Source: Owenia fusiformis (taxonomy: Eukaryota; Annelida; Polychaeta; Sabellida; Oweniidae). From it: a stretch of DNA of 64,000 nucleotides. The notes beneath the pieces are model-generated. The model was not told where the DNA came from. It did no database searches and was given only the letters and a program-made list of their open reading frames with translations. This document shows, piece after piece, positions 50,205 to 61,391 of the stretch. Numbering within the stretch: the stretch's first letter is position 1; each line of letters starts with the position of its first letter. The position numbers and the translations under genes are program-made. The stretch spans positions 4,531,730 through 4,595,729 of the forward strand of contig CAIIXF020000007.1 of NCBI GenBank assembly GCA_903813345.2, read 5' to 3'.

Positions 50205-50330
50205 GCAAGAAAGAAGAAAGAGAGTGTGCTAAATTCAATGCCCCGTATGGGAATCGAACCCAGGACCTTCCGCTCTCAAGTCAGACGGGAAAGTAGCTAT
50301 TTTTCTACTGGCTGATATATTATGCCATGA
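50205..50330 (-). mobile_element. tRNA-derived SINE head, minus strand
   Basis: Read on the minus strand, GGTCCTGGGTTCGATTC (complement of 50251-50267) is a good pol III B box, followed by CATTGAATTTAGCACACTC. The SINE at 58160-58320 has a nearly identical B box and the same CATTGAATTAAGCACATTC follow-on, so the two are one family. No intact tRNA cloverleaf can be drawn. Confidence 0.55.
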
Positions 50331-50994
50331 CATCTGAAGATTCAATAAAAGACAAGTGTATAGTCTGTTTATAAAGTATTCCCTTTGTCCAGATAAACTC
50401 ATATCCAAGTTTAGTAATGCTTATAATGTGATATCATAATATGATGTCATTATTTAATGCACAATGCATTGTTTTGAAAATGAATAGTGCATTTTTACTG
50501 GTGAGTCACATCTACTGTCATCAGTCCTTATGTCTGATACAAAGTTTTGTTGTATGGTCATTGTCATGTAACCATTTAAATGTCAAAAGTTTTCCATGAA
50601 GATATGCAGGAAATTGAAGGTGGTTTGATTTACATTCATGGCACATATCATTAAACGATTTTCCGATTACCAAAGTTTCAGATTTACTTTCCGTATCTTC
50701 ACTTGTGTAATAGAGATCCTGGAAAAGCATATTGTAAGGAAAATTCTCATCCAGCAGCTGGCACCACCACTGAGTATCTATTGTATACTTAACATGCTGT
50801 AAGAGCCAGACAAACAAAACAATACTAAAAGGGCTCATTCCTGGGTGATATATCTCCCTACCAGGGTAGTTCTCATCAAATACACTATCACAATTCGACA
50901 TTGTAATGTTGAATGTATCATGATCGTACCCTGGTTGATCTTCCTTCTGTCCACACATATCCCTGATAACAGCCTCAAAACATTCACCCACATT

Positions 50995-51180
50995 GGAGCT
51001 CTTACACCTCACTTGGTGTTTAAGTATTAATGTCTTCAGTGAGTATGGTGATACATATACTCTTATTCTGACATTTCCAATATGATTGGAGCTCTTACAC
51101 CTCACTTGATGTTTAAGTACTAATGTCTTCAGTGAGTAAGGTGATACACATATTCTTATCCTGACTTTACCAGTATGATT
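50995..51180 (-). repeat. In-frame 93-bp tandem duplication inside the cGLR C-terminal region
   Basis: GGAGCTCTTACACCTCACTT occurs at 50995 and again 93 bases later at 51088. The encoded repeat reads VRIRICVSPYSLKTLVLKHQ then VRIRVYVSPYSLKTLILKHQ. The 31-codon unit covers the helix that in other Mab-21 proteins contains the SYHLKTLFL-type motif, which normally occurs once. Confidence 0.9.
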
Positions 51181-52004
51181 GATTAATTTCATACAAATAT
51201 ACAATAGTTTGTGTTCCCTTGTTAGTATATTGTCAGTTGGTGGTTTCACAATGGATTCCATCCAGTGACAAAATTCAACAGAACATCTGCATCCATCCTG
51301 GTACCTATCCTCTACATCCCCACCTGCTGCTACCATAACAGTTCTTGGTGAGCTATCAGATCTCTCTATGCAGAAACACATGTCAATATCAGTTGTTGTG
51401 ATTGGTGTTCCCAAACGTAGCCATATACTTGGCCCATGACAGTCTTCACTCATACTACACTCACCTACTAGGTATTCTTCTGGCGGCAAGGAGCTTATAA
51501 AGTCAGCATATCCTTTAAATTTAGATCCAAGCCTAGATTCCAGTGAGTGTTTGATTGCGTGTTGTATTTTCTTGATAAGTTTACATGATAATATATGTCT
51601 ACCTTTGGTATATTTCTTCACCATATCATCAGCAAGTCCCTGTTTTAAGGGGCCAGATCTGACCGTTATTATACCATAGCCCTTATCTTTAGCCCCATAC
51701 TTCTCACAATCTTCCCTCATATTCTCCACCTGAACATCTTCATCATCTGATAGAGCTAAGGGGATCAAGAAATCACTCTCATCTGCTGCTACAACTTTGG
51801 TTTTCTCATAGTAGTCCCCGATCTGATTTCCAAAAGGGCTCTAGAAAAGGGGTTTTGTTGTCCGGTACTTTCCCACATAAAATGATTGTACCGTTTGAAA
51901 GAACAGACTTCCCTCTTAAAGAAAACACCTCTTCTATTGATGTAAACAGGGGCAAAAGGCACCAAAACGGGGTTAGACAAGGTGGCATTCTGAAGTCTCA
52001 CTTT

Positions 52005-52500
52005 CTTGTCATCACGATTCCAGGTAAACCATTAGATGGATTTACTTCAAATTTTCACACATGTTACATGGTAAGAAGTTCTAGAGCTGATTAACTTTGC
52101 GGTGGCCATCTTGCATTCTGGCGGCCATCTTGGAATTTTTTTCAGATAAATATTGTCATCGCGATTCCACAAAAACCACTTAACAGATGTACTTCAAATG
52201 TTCACACATGTAACATGGTAAAAAGTCCTAGACCTCATTATTTTTTCGGTGGCCATCTTGCATTCTGGCAGCCATCTTGGAAGTTTAAAGATAAATCTTG
52301 TCATCACGATTTCAGGAAAACCAAACGGATTTACTTCAAATTTTCACACATATTACAAGAACTTCTAGAGCTAATTAACCTTTCGGTGGCCATCTTGCAT
52401 TCTGGCGGCCATCTTGGAAGTTTTTTGATAAATCTTGTCATTGTGATTCCAGGAAAACCACTTTACTGATTTTCTTGAAACTTTTACACATGTTACAAGG
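52005..52500 (+). repeat. Left-arm tandem array, about 4 copies of a ~145-bp unit
   Basis: Each unit carries GGTGGCCATCTTGCATTCTG, GGCCATCTTGGAA, and TTCACACATGTTACATGGTA or close variants. It is the inverted counterpart of the array at 55320-56190. Confidence 0.85.
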
Positions 52501-53439
52501 AAGGTTACATGCTACCTTTTATATTGATATAAACAGGGGCAAAAGGCAGTAAAGTGGGGTTACACAAGGTGGTATTCTAAGGAGAATGTTATCTATTTTT
52601 CTGTATTTTAAACCACATAGTTTGACATAAATGCATATTTGGTGTATGATATCATGTTTTATATTGATAGAAACATGGGCAAGAGGCGCTACAATGAGGT
52701 AACACATGGTGATATTCCAAAATACATATCTTTACTCTGCTTCTGTACTTTATACCACTTAAATGCATTTTGTGTATGACATCGATTGATTTTTAGAATA
52801 AATAACTACATTTCATCAAAAAGAAAAAAGATTATTGAAAACGTCAAACATTTCTTTGAAATCCATTATTGCACAGTGATTTTTGAGAGCGAAATGTATG
52901 CTAAATTGGCCTTGATCTGAATATAGAACGGAATTAAAGCTCTTTTAAACGAAAATGTAAATGTGTGGAAAACCTTTCACTGTGCATCATGTCAACGAAA
53001 TGTTCTTCGTGCAGTTGAATTATCTTCTGGACAGGTGATCACACAGAAGGAGAGACCTGCGTATCATATCCTCACTAAACATAAACAAAAATGACAAATG
53101 AGAAAGGAAAAAAGTGTAAAGCAACCTAGTGGGAAAAGCAAACTGTAAAGTGTAGAACTGGCAAACAAAAAAATCAAACCTGAATATCCCAAGACAATAA
53201 TCTAATATGGGAATAAACAGCATCCACACCGTTCAATGACCAATTCCTCATCAACGACCACAACTCCGAGGGACATTCCATTCATACTGAAGTCATTAAA
53301 ATACATGTTGAAGAAAAATTGAAAATAATGATATCCAATACTCAGAAGATCAAAAATAGTTGTAGATACTATAGTACTCATAAAAGCTGCAGATCACGTT
53401 TCTTCATCGGGAAAGCAAGCTGTCTCTTAGTCAGATATT

Positions 53440-53520
53440 AACTAACGAGCTGGTTCAGAGCACCAGCTTGTCAAACTATGGGCTCTGTATCCACAATGTT
53501 GCGAGTTCGAGACACATGTG
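53440..53520 (+). repeat. tRNA-like sequence, probable SINE head
   Basis: GAGCTGGTTCAGAGCACC resembles a pol III A box and TTGCGAGTTCGAGACAC (about 53499-53515) a B box, at roughly the spacing expected. No acceptor stem pairs, so it is not a functional tRNA. Confidence 0.4.
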
Positions 53521-53992
53521 CTCTTTGCGTTTAATAATCAACAAAAATCACTTAAACCTGCACTAAAACTGTGTGTCAGATCGATATAAGTATAGGGTTT
53601 GGAAACTAATTGTACCAACAAAAAGAACTTAAAAAACACTGCTACAATATCAACATAAGCTTTCAATAGTAGTGACGATGCAGAAACATGCAAAATGTCA
53701 CCACACCTTGTTAAGTATACAGTACACATTAACTACTGAACAGTGTCAAGATAAACGTTCGAAGCTATTACAATATGTCACCCGATCACTAGTGGTGGTG
53801 ACATAAAAATAATGTATAGAAAAATCTACTGAACCAAAATAAACTTTGTGATAGAAGAACTGATTGTTTACTCTAAGTTTTCAACTAAATATATTTCTAA
53901 TAAGCAATGTTTTATCGAAAAGAAAAAATAATTTCATGTTATATAAAATCAAATAAATTAATTATATTTTTTTTCGTTGTGTTAGTTACACC

Positions 53993-54116
53993 AGTAATAA
54001 TAAACCTGTTTATAAAGTGGTGTTAACTAGACTATATAATTTAACAGTCATAAAAGTAATAATAAACCTGTTTATAAAGTGGTCTTAACAAGACTATAGA
54101 ATTTAACAGTCATAAA
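53993..54116. repeat. 62-bp direct tandem duplication
   Basis: AGTAATAATAAACCTGTTTA opens both copies (53993 and 54055). They differ at only a few positions. Confidence 0.85.
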
Positions 54117-54399
54117 ACCTAAAAAAATATACCAGGAAGGGACCATTGTGAATGTAAATGTATAAAGCACGGATGCCATAGGAAACGGAACAAAAGTTAT
54201 AACAGAACCTAGCATGGAGAAAGTGTAACTGGTAAATTGTAATAGAAATAATATAGATCATGATCTAACATGACATAGTATGCCTTACAACTCATCCTCC
54301 CTAACATTATTAAAGACTACTAAAGTATATTATAGTGATCCACTCGATTATGCTGGTTACCTAAACGGTTTGTTTCAGTAACAAAATGTGGGAACATCG

Positions 54400-54760
54400 A
54401 AGGTATGATTTTTCCTTTCACACTTTGTAGGCAGAATTCCAACAACATTTTTCCTCACAAACGTGTATCAGTATCATATGTTTAAGAAAATGTGCATATT
54501 TGCAAACAAATAGTTCAGAAGACAACATAATCGTACATTTAATTCCTCACTTAAGTTACTTAAACGGTATTTCGAAAAAACAGTTCAGATCTGCACTTTT
54601 AACCCAAAACCTTTATGTCACTTAAGTAAGGAATTAAATCGACAATTCTGTCGTCTTCTGAGCTATTTTTCGCAAACATGTACATTTTCTAAGACATATG
54701 ATACTGATTCACATTTGTGAGAAAAAACGTCGAGAGGATTCTGCCTACAACGCATGAAAT
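54400..54760. repeat. Imperfect palindrome inside the transposon
   Basis: The left arm (54400-54560) and right arm (54615-54760) are inverted relatives. Examples are AGGAATTAAAT with ATTTAATTCCT, and CAAACATGTACATTTTCT with the complement of AGAAAATGTGCATATTTG. Confidence 0.7.
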
Positions 54761-54826
54761 AAGGAATAAGGACAAATCGTACCTGTAATCGAGCGGATCA
54801 CCAGTGTATATACAGGGTGAGATAAT

Positions 54827-55310
54827 TCATATTATGGCATCAACTTTGACAAGTTGGTTCATCCAGTTGTCAGGTAAGAGATTTTCAGGTAATTCATTTT
54901 CTTCCTGATCTTCAACGTTTGGTGTAATGGTGTCATCAACTGGTTCAAATTCATTATCGCTCTCATCAACATCATCATGCTGATGGGTTGGACAGTTCTC
55001 ACACACACCTTTGCGGCACTTACATGAACTTCCACAAATGAGATCCTGTTTCTTACAACTACATCTCATTGAGTCACACGCTCCTTTACACTACAAGCAA
55101 CAAGCTCCATTATTTCTTGTGGGGCAGGACCGTTTTCCATCCACTTAATTTGTAGTTTATTCCCTTTGAATGTCCAACCATGTAATGTGGGGGATTGATA
55201 ATCAATCATTGATTTGCCTGCGTTTCGCCAAATATAGGCCTGATAGTTGGCTCTATTTATATGGAGAATGAGAGCATCCTTTGTTGGTGGTAAATGCTTT
55301 GACTGTATTT
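54827..55310 (-). pseudogene. Cys-rich (CXC-like) C-terminal gene fragment, frameshifted
   Basis: Minus-strand translation gives LPPTKDALILHINRANYQAY, a Trp-rich stretch (GKSMIDYQSPTLHGWTFKG) and MENGPAPQEIMELVACS. A one-base shift follows, then CKGACDSMRCSCKKQDLICG and SSCKCRKGVCENCPTH. Large families of uncharacterised invertebrate proteins end with this same order (LPPT.DAL..H..RANYQ, then a CXC-type cysteine cluster), often in repeated or transposon-associated genes. The shift lies in the string GCTTGTAGTGTAAAGG (about 55085-55100), where one base is missing. The N-terminal part of the gene is absent, so this is a captured or decayed remnant. Confidence 0.65.
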
Positions 55311-55319
55311 TATATTTAT

Positions 55320-56190
55320 CTACAAACTTCCAAGATGGCCGCCAGAATGCAAGATGGCTATCGGAAAGTTAATCAGCTCTATAACTTATTACCATGTAAC
55401 ATGTGTGAAAATTTGAAGTAAAACTGTTACATGGTTTTCATGGAATCGTGATGACAAGATTTATCTAAAAACTTCCAAGATGGCCGACGGAATGCAACAT
55501 GGCCACTGAAAAGTTAGTCAGCTCTAGAACTTCATACCATGTAACATGTGTGAAAATTCGAAGTAAAACTGTGAAGTGTTTTTTCTGGAATCGTGATTAC
55601 AAGATTTATCTATAAACCTTCCAAAATGGCCGCCAGAATGCAAGATGGCCACTGAAAAGTTAATCAGCTCTAGAACTTCATACCATGTAACATGTGTGAA
55701 AATTTGAAGTTAATCTGTTAGGTTGTTTTCCTGGAATCACGATGACAAGATTTATCCCAAAATTTCCAAGATGGCCGCCAGAATCCAAGATGGCTGCCGA
55801 AAAGTTATTCTACTCTATATTTTCTTACCATGTAACATGTGTGGAAATTTGAAGTAAATCCGTTTGGATTTACTGAAATCGTGATGACAAGATTTATCTT
55901 AAAACTTCCAAGATGGCTGCCAGAATGCAAGATGGCCACCGAAAAAATAATGAGGTCTAGGACTTTTTACCATGTAACATGTGTGAACATTTGAAGTACA
56001 TCTGTTTTGTGGTTTTTGTGGAATCGTGATGACAATATTTATCTGAAAAAAATTCCAAGATGGCCGCCAGAATGCAAGATGGCCGCCGCAAAGTTAATCA
56101 GCTCTAGAACTTCTGACCATGTAACATGTGTGAAAACTTGAAGTAAATCCGTCTGATGGTTTACCTGGAATCATGATGACAAGAAAGTGA
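55320..56190 (-). repeat. Right-arm tandem array, about 6 copies of a ~145-bp unit
   Basis: AAGATGGCCGCC-type words recur near 55331, 55475, 55621, 55766, 55907 and 56055 (spacing 141-148). Each unit also has CCATGTAACATGTGTGAAAA and TGGAATCGTGATGACAAGAT. Confidence 0.88.
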
Positions 56191-56734
56191 AACTTCAGAA
56201 TGCCACCTTGTCTAACCCCGTTTTGGTGCCTTTTGCCCCTGTTTACATCAATAGAAGAGGTGTTTTCTTTAAGAGGGAAGTCTGTTCTTTCAAACGGTAC
56301 AATCATTTTATGTGGGAAAGTACCGGACAACAAAACTTTTTTTCAGAGGGTCCAGATCAGGGACTATAGTGACTTCCACGTCTGAAAAGTTTTTTAGATT
56401 TGAATGCAGGTTCTTTTGCCCCTACATCAGCACAGAGGTCCTGTACAAATCCCTCTACATAATCAGTGTGTTCTTCCAACTGTTCCTCTGTGTATTTCCC
56501 AGAAGTATGCACTTCAGTCTTAACAGATATAAATTCAACAAAGTCTTTGAGGTTATCATCCATCCTGCTAAATTTAAATGTTGAATCCAGATATGCTGGG
56601 CCTAGTCCTAATATCATTTCCTTTAAGCCATATAGATATTCAGATATTCTGAATATAATGTTACCCATGTTGATTAAGCCTCATGTATCACACATGTCAC
56701 ATATGTATCGTTAAGTTCATGTATTTTTGTGAGT

Positions 56735-56880
56735 TGTATTTCCCAGAACTTTGCCCTTCAGTCTTAGCAATGCAATAATTTCAACAATGCCTGTCAGGTT
56801 ATCACCAGTTTTGTTTGTAGATGTTGAATCGGACACTGGAAGTAGTCCTGTAATTGTCTTAGTAAATTCTAGATACAGAT
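56735..56880 (-). pseudogene. Decayed duplicate of the cGLR N-terminal coding region
   Basis: This stretch aligns with 56510-56625 in the same direction. Shared words on the plus strand are TATTTCCCAGAA, TTCAGTCTTA, TTCAACA, AGGTTATCA and TGTTGAATC, with indels between them. The frame is destroyed. It indicates that a second copy of the gene once stood directly upstream of the first. Confidence 0.6.
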
Positions 56881-56999
56881 ATTTACATTGTACTTTTCTT
56901 GATTTTGCGCTTCGCCATGTTTGCTCAAGAAAAAATGAATTTCTGTCTGTTGTATTGTCCTGTTATGTATTTCTTAAAGCAGTTTAATCCAGTCTAAAC

Positions 57000-58150
57000 A
57001 GCCCTTGCAAGTAATTGAAGTTTACCTAGATCTCTAGAAACTTATAAATAGATGACCATAATTCTCATTACTAAATCTTCTGCTTAATGTTCTTTTGATT
57101 ACCATGGCTTAATTACTTGTCCATAAAATAGTGAAATAATATTGTAAAGATAAGCTTCGGTAATGTTTTGTATGGATATTAACATTCTGCTATTGATTCG
57201 GTATTCAGTATCATGATGAAGAAAAATTGCATCACCAAAGTATTTTTCCATTCTTCATAATACGTATACCTCACCTAGCTTGAGTAATCGATTACAGCCT
57301 GAAAGCCACATTCGTTTTATTGACTGATTTGTTACGAAACATTGCTAATATTTATGTTACCTGGTTTGCTTTGCATTTACACCTTATTTTAACAAAGTTA
57401 AGAGTAATTTTTTTACTGTTGCTATGGCAACATTTTACATCATTTCTGAACATTTTTATTTAACTTCCATGCATGGTATGATGATTTTATCCAAGACTTT
57501 TAGCTAAATCGATCCTTCCTCTGAAAAGGGACCCCTCCAAAAGTCGACAAAACAGACTCAATATGTCACAGTGATAATCGTAGGTTCTTTAAGGTTCCTT
57601 TCACAGAAATTTTCCAAGGACATTTCAGCCATTTAGCTTGTTGAGTAGGTTTTGAGACAACAATAAATATCACATAGCGCCATTGACCCTCTGAAGCTCC
57701 CAGTGCTGCTGAACAAATTGCAAATGGCAAGGGTGTGGTGTGGTGGAAACATCTCCAGCATAACTGTTCTAACATGATAAATCATATTTATCTTTACATG
57801 CTAATATTTTGCATTCAGTCAAGTTTAGACTATGAGAACAATCAATATTTGCCAATAAATTGTGGTAGGAGCAAAACAGACTTTCGTGCTGTGCCACTAG
57901 AGCTCTGTTTTGATTTCTCTAAGGTCCCTTTACATAACTATGAACCTTAAAATTACACCTATTGATGGTTACCTCTGATCTTGATGTTCAAATTGGTCTT
58001 ATCACATCTACTTCTGCTGAATGAACTTTAAAGTGTTAATACAGTAGCAGACCAAGTTCACAAACACTTGGTCATATATGGCTGATGGTTTCAGGGTATG
58101 GTCATCACCTCCCCCTTGTGCCACTTTCACATGTATTTTTGTAACAACCC
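57000..58150. other. Intergenic DNA, no gene seen
   Basis: No open frame with splice signals or known motifs. The sequence is AT-rich with no clear repeat structure. Confidence 0.4.
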
Positions 58151-58159
58151 TGGATAGCA

Positions 58160-58325
58160 AGTTGCTACTGCAGCTCAGCTGTGGTAGCTTTATACAGAGA
58201 GGTCCTGGGTTTGATTCAGCCATGGTCATTGAATTAAGCACATTCCCTTTCATGTCTGCATTTGGCTTGTTACACTACAGTTCCCCAGGGGCACCATCGG
58301 CCGTTTCATGTTTAATGTAATATTT
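58160..58325 (+). mobile_element. tRNA-derived SINE
   Basis: A pol III A box (CAGCTCAGCTGTGGTAG, 58171-58187) and B box (GGTCCTGGGTTTGATTC, 58201-58217) are correctly spaced. They are followed by CATTGAATTAAGCACATTC and a tail region with CAGTTCCCCAGGGGCACC. The same head occurs on the minus strand at 50205-50330. Confidence 0.7.
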
Positions 58326-59087
58326 GTGATTTGGAGACTCTTTTTGAAGTTGTCAAAGGGATCCCCTGAAATTTATTTCAGTTATGCTTTCGTTTGCTCA
58401 TGTAAATATCTAAATTACAATTCCCCCAAAATAAGGCCCTTAGAAGATTTGCGGAGCTACAAGACAGAATAAATATAACAAAAGAAGAATCCATTGACTC
58501 ATTTTGACATTCATTTAGTGGAATCATTTCACAAACATTGGTACATACAGTAAACTATGGTACACCCATACAAGTATTGTGGTTTTTAAGTGATTATGCC
58601 CGTTTGATGTTTGTGAAGAGGGTCATATGAAGGGGGGGGGGGGGGATTTGGATTGTGATAGTGGTTTCTTAATGATGGGGGTGCATGGGAGGAGTTGTGA
58701 GGTTGTACTCCTTAATGGTCCCTTTCAAACAATAATTTTAGTAACACATTTTTGTCTGTCCCACTTTGAAACTTATTTCCAACATATTTCCTATTTTCTG
58801 AACTAATAGTTGTCAAGAAACAAGATTATTTATGAATTTCTAAAAGTAATTTAAGTATAATAGGATAAATAATTATTTCAAGTAAACATGTAGTATATGT
58901 TAATGTGAAATGATTTCTGGTGACCATTTACACAAATAGTTGCTCTCTGGTATGTGAGTGCCTTTTAGATCTGTCAAAGAGTGAAACTGAGAGAGACCAA
59001 AATGAGATGAGAATGATGAACAAAAATTATAGATCAAGTAGGTCTGGAAAAATCACATTTGAAGGTACTAGTATGCATTTTGATTAT

Positions 59088-59212
59088 TATGTCACGACTA
59101 AAATGTGGTGACATATTGTTATGGTTTCCGTTTTTTGTGACGGTGGTTGGGGATCGGCGGTTGGCATCTGTAACAAATGGTTGTGGCATTTTGCATGTTA
59201 ATGCCTTGTTTG
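59088..59212 (+). repeat. Dispersed TGTCACCACC repeat, second copy
   Basis: It matches 45296-45415 in the same order: GTCAC hairpin, TTGTTATGGTTTCCG, TTTTTTGTGACGG, GGGATCGGCGGTTGG, TTTTGCATGTTAATGCCTTG. Confidence 0.7.
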
Positions 59213-59734
59213 CATTATTTTATGAAACAATATTTAGATGTAAACATTATACTTTGCTGTCTTTATATTTGGAACGCTCATTAAAGGAATTGTGATCAAT
59301 ATTGCTTTTAATAACTGAGTAAGGTATTTAATTGATTTAAATGAATCATAATTATGAATCCATATATGTATTTGTTCAAAATTTTAAACTACTGATAAAA
59401 GTTTTCTTAAAAAATTACTACATATGAACTATTATAAATGTGTACAAAATTAACCAAAGGAAAAACAATAGAAATAAAGAATATTTTTGCACTAGTACTT
59501 TTATGTGCTTTTATTTTATAGGAATGGAACTACAATATTGACCAAGTGATTAGTATAGAAATATAAAAAATTGGCACATGATACAATTTCATGGATGTTC
59601 TTTCTAAAGGATCAAGCTAACTAGTTACCATGTCTTGGAAAAGAATTGAGGTAAGCATGGCAACTATTTCTCTTTGGATCACCATGACAACCATTTTTGT
59701 ACAGATTGTGACATTTCCCCTACCCTTTGCATTC

Positions 59735-59925
59735 ATTCTCAAAAGAAAGCTTCGTCTTCACTTTTTCAGTTTTCAATAAATCTCTGAACTCACAGCGCTA
59801 ATCAGATTTTGTCATCAAAATAAGGACGACTTTCTATATAGTCATTTTCTCTGCTGCTAAACTGCAATATAGTCTATACTAGGCAGAGGGTATAGCTTGT
59901 AACTAGACTCTGTGTGCAGGGTACA
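59735..59925. repeat. Dispersed repeat, second copy of 38165-38515
   Basis: It shares AGCTTCGTCTTCACT, AATAAATCTCTGA, GGACGACTTTCT and GTCTATACTAGGCAGAGGGTA with the copy in ERP44 intron 3, but is shorter in the middle. Confidence 0.65.
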
Positions 59926-59929
59926 TTTC

Positions 59930-61380
59930 CCCTTAATTATTTCGGGAATCAGAGAAATTGTAATTCTACATTCCATATAGTCAACAAGGGAATTATTGAC
60001 TAATCAAAGTAACAGTTCCTTCAGATTTAACTTTTATTTTACAAATAGCTTTCCATTCAATCTCTATTTGATCTGTGAATATAATTTCAGGATCAGTTTA
60101 CTGTATCAATGAATAAAATGAGAAATCAATTTTCAATGCATATATTTGGTTTATTATAATGCTTTCATCTGACTGGTCTTGTAGGCCTTTCTTTCTTAAG
60201 TGGATTATGGTTTCTTAAGCCACTGTTACCATAGAGCTTTCCATGATCCTTGCTCTCCCAAAAATATAATTTTCATGGTTTATTTTGCTCCTTCATTTAT
60301 GGTAAGAACTCTTTTTAATTTTGATGATTTTAAAATTAAAAATGTGATCTTTGTCTTCTTCATCTTAATATTCACCCCTCTGATTTTCTCCTTTTCTCAA
60401 AAAGAGAACAGTTGTAATTATTAAGACTTGGATGATAATATGAAAATATTATCCAACAAAGCCCGATATAAATCTGTTCGAATGATCAAAAAGTGTCCCT
60501 TTAGAAAATTGTTAATTATGATTTTATCACGAAATAGCAAGAAAATTATAGATGCAAGTTATCAATATCCTCAATTTAATATCTGTATTTTCTCTTAACT
60601 GCTAAGAATTATCTTTGTCAATCAAATTTTTCATGAAATATTTAATTTTGAGTATTTTGCGCCTTGCATTTTTTGAAAGGTACACACAATATTGTATTCC
60701 ATTGGGTTCTACAATTGTTGCAACTTAAGCCAGATCAATAACAAATTTTTATGTATGACAGATAAAGTTCAAACTAAGATTGATAAAAAGGGAATAATAG
60801 GTAAGTAGACAAATTAAAAAAGTGTTTATATATTTTCTAAATATTTAAATGAGACAACTTATGATTTATTAGTACACATGTTTCCAGGATCAAATCATGA
60901 ATGATATCTTCCAACTTTGATTAAAAATATACAATCGAAACAATAAAAAAACAAAATGGAAACTACAAATCAAAAACTACAATATAAGTCATAACCCCAT
61001 AAAGCTTGTAAGAAATGTTTCATTGTCACCTCTTAAAACAAGGAATTATTAGAAAAGAGTGGAATCAGCAAGGAATAAAGTAAACACTCTGAATTATTTA
61101 GAAATGCAAAAGTATTAAACACTTTATTCAAAATTTAGTGAGAAAAAATGCAAATTTTTCTCTTGGTATACAGCTCTGACATATGCAAATATTTCCATGT
61201 AAACCACTTGAGGTGTCAATATAACTAATGAAACTAATACCATTTAAACAAAACAAGTGATTACTTTGGTCATTTTCTTTTGTTGAGGCCATGAATTGTA
61301 TTTAACTTTTGCTTCCTGATCCCTCATTTCCAAGCTGTGGTCAAATTCTTAGGTCAAGAACTAAACGATTGTAGGCGTAT
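59930..61380. other. Intergenic DNA, no gene seen
   Basis: AT-rich sequence without a supportable exon. Short frames such as the one at 60200-60424 lack splice context or recognisable motifs. Confidence 0.4.
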
Positions 61381-61391
61381 CATTACCAATC

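Larger units (their letters stand above)
51813..56365. mobile_element. 4,553-bp composite non-autonomous transposon inserted in the cGLR gene
   Basis: ATAGT flanks the element at 51808-51812 and 56366-56370. The ends are inverted repeats starting AGTCCCCGATCTG (left) and AGTCCCTGATCTG (right, read inward), followed by nearly identical TTTTGTTGTCCGGTACTTTC and about 180 further bases. Both arms then consist of ~145-bp tandem repeats in opposite orientation, about four copies on the left (52005-52500) and six on the right (55320-56190). The middle contains a decayed Cys-rich gene fragment (54827-55310), a tRNA-like sequence (53440-53520), a 62-bp direct duplication (53993-54116), a further palindrome (54400-54760) and a minus-strand copy of the TGTCACCACC family. 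No transposase was recognised, so movement must have been in trans. I cannot place the superfamily. Confidence 0.82.
50521..56668 (-). pseudogene. Mab-21 / cGAS-like receptor (cGLR) nucleotidyltransferase gene, split by a transposon
   Basis: The coding sequence lies in two pieces read right to left: 56668-56366 (101 codons from ATG) and 51807-50521 (428 codons plus stop). They join exactly if the 4,553-bp insertion and one copy of its 5-bp target duplication are removed. The first piece ends LFRRGSHY and the second begins EKTKVVAADESDFLI. Together they form the GS motif and acidic pair (Glu-x-Asp) of Mab-21/cGAS-type nucleotidyltransferases. A third acidic site, TTDIDMCFC, and the helical Mab-21 C-terminal region (REHKLLYICMKLI, SPYSLKTLVLKHQ, GECFEAVI) follow. 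cGLRs sense nucleic acids and make cyclic dinucleotide signals; whether this one had that activity is not known. As it stands the frame stops two codons into the insertion. It also carries a 31-codon internal duplication. No other disabling change was seen. Confidence 0.85.

Noticed and set aside
50240-50310. Functional tRNA gene on the minus strand
   Set aside because: The B box is good but no acceptor or D stem pairs, and the same head occurs in a SINE at 58160.
51855-52094. 79-residue frame found at both ends of the transposon (also 56094-56333)
   Set aside because: The two are copies of the same inverted-repeat arm; the tandem repeat nature and lack of a start context make coding unlikely.
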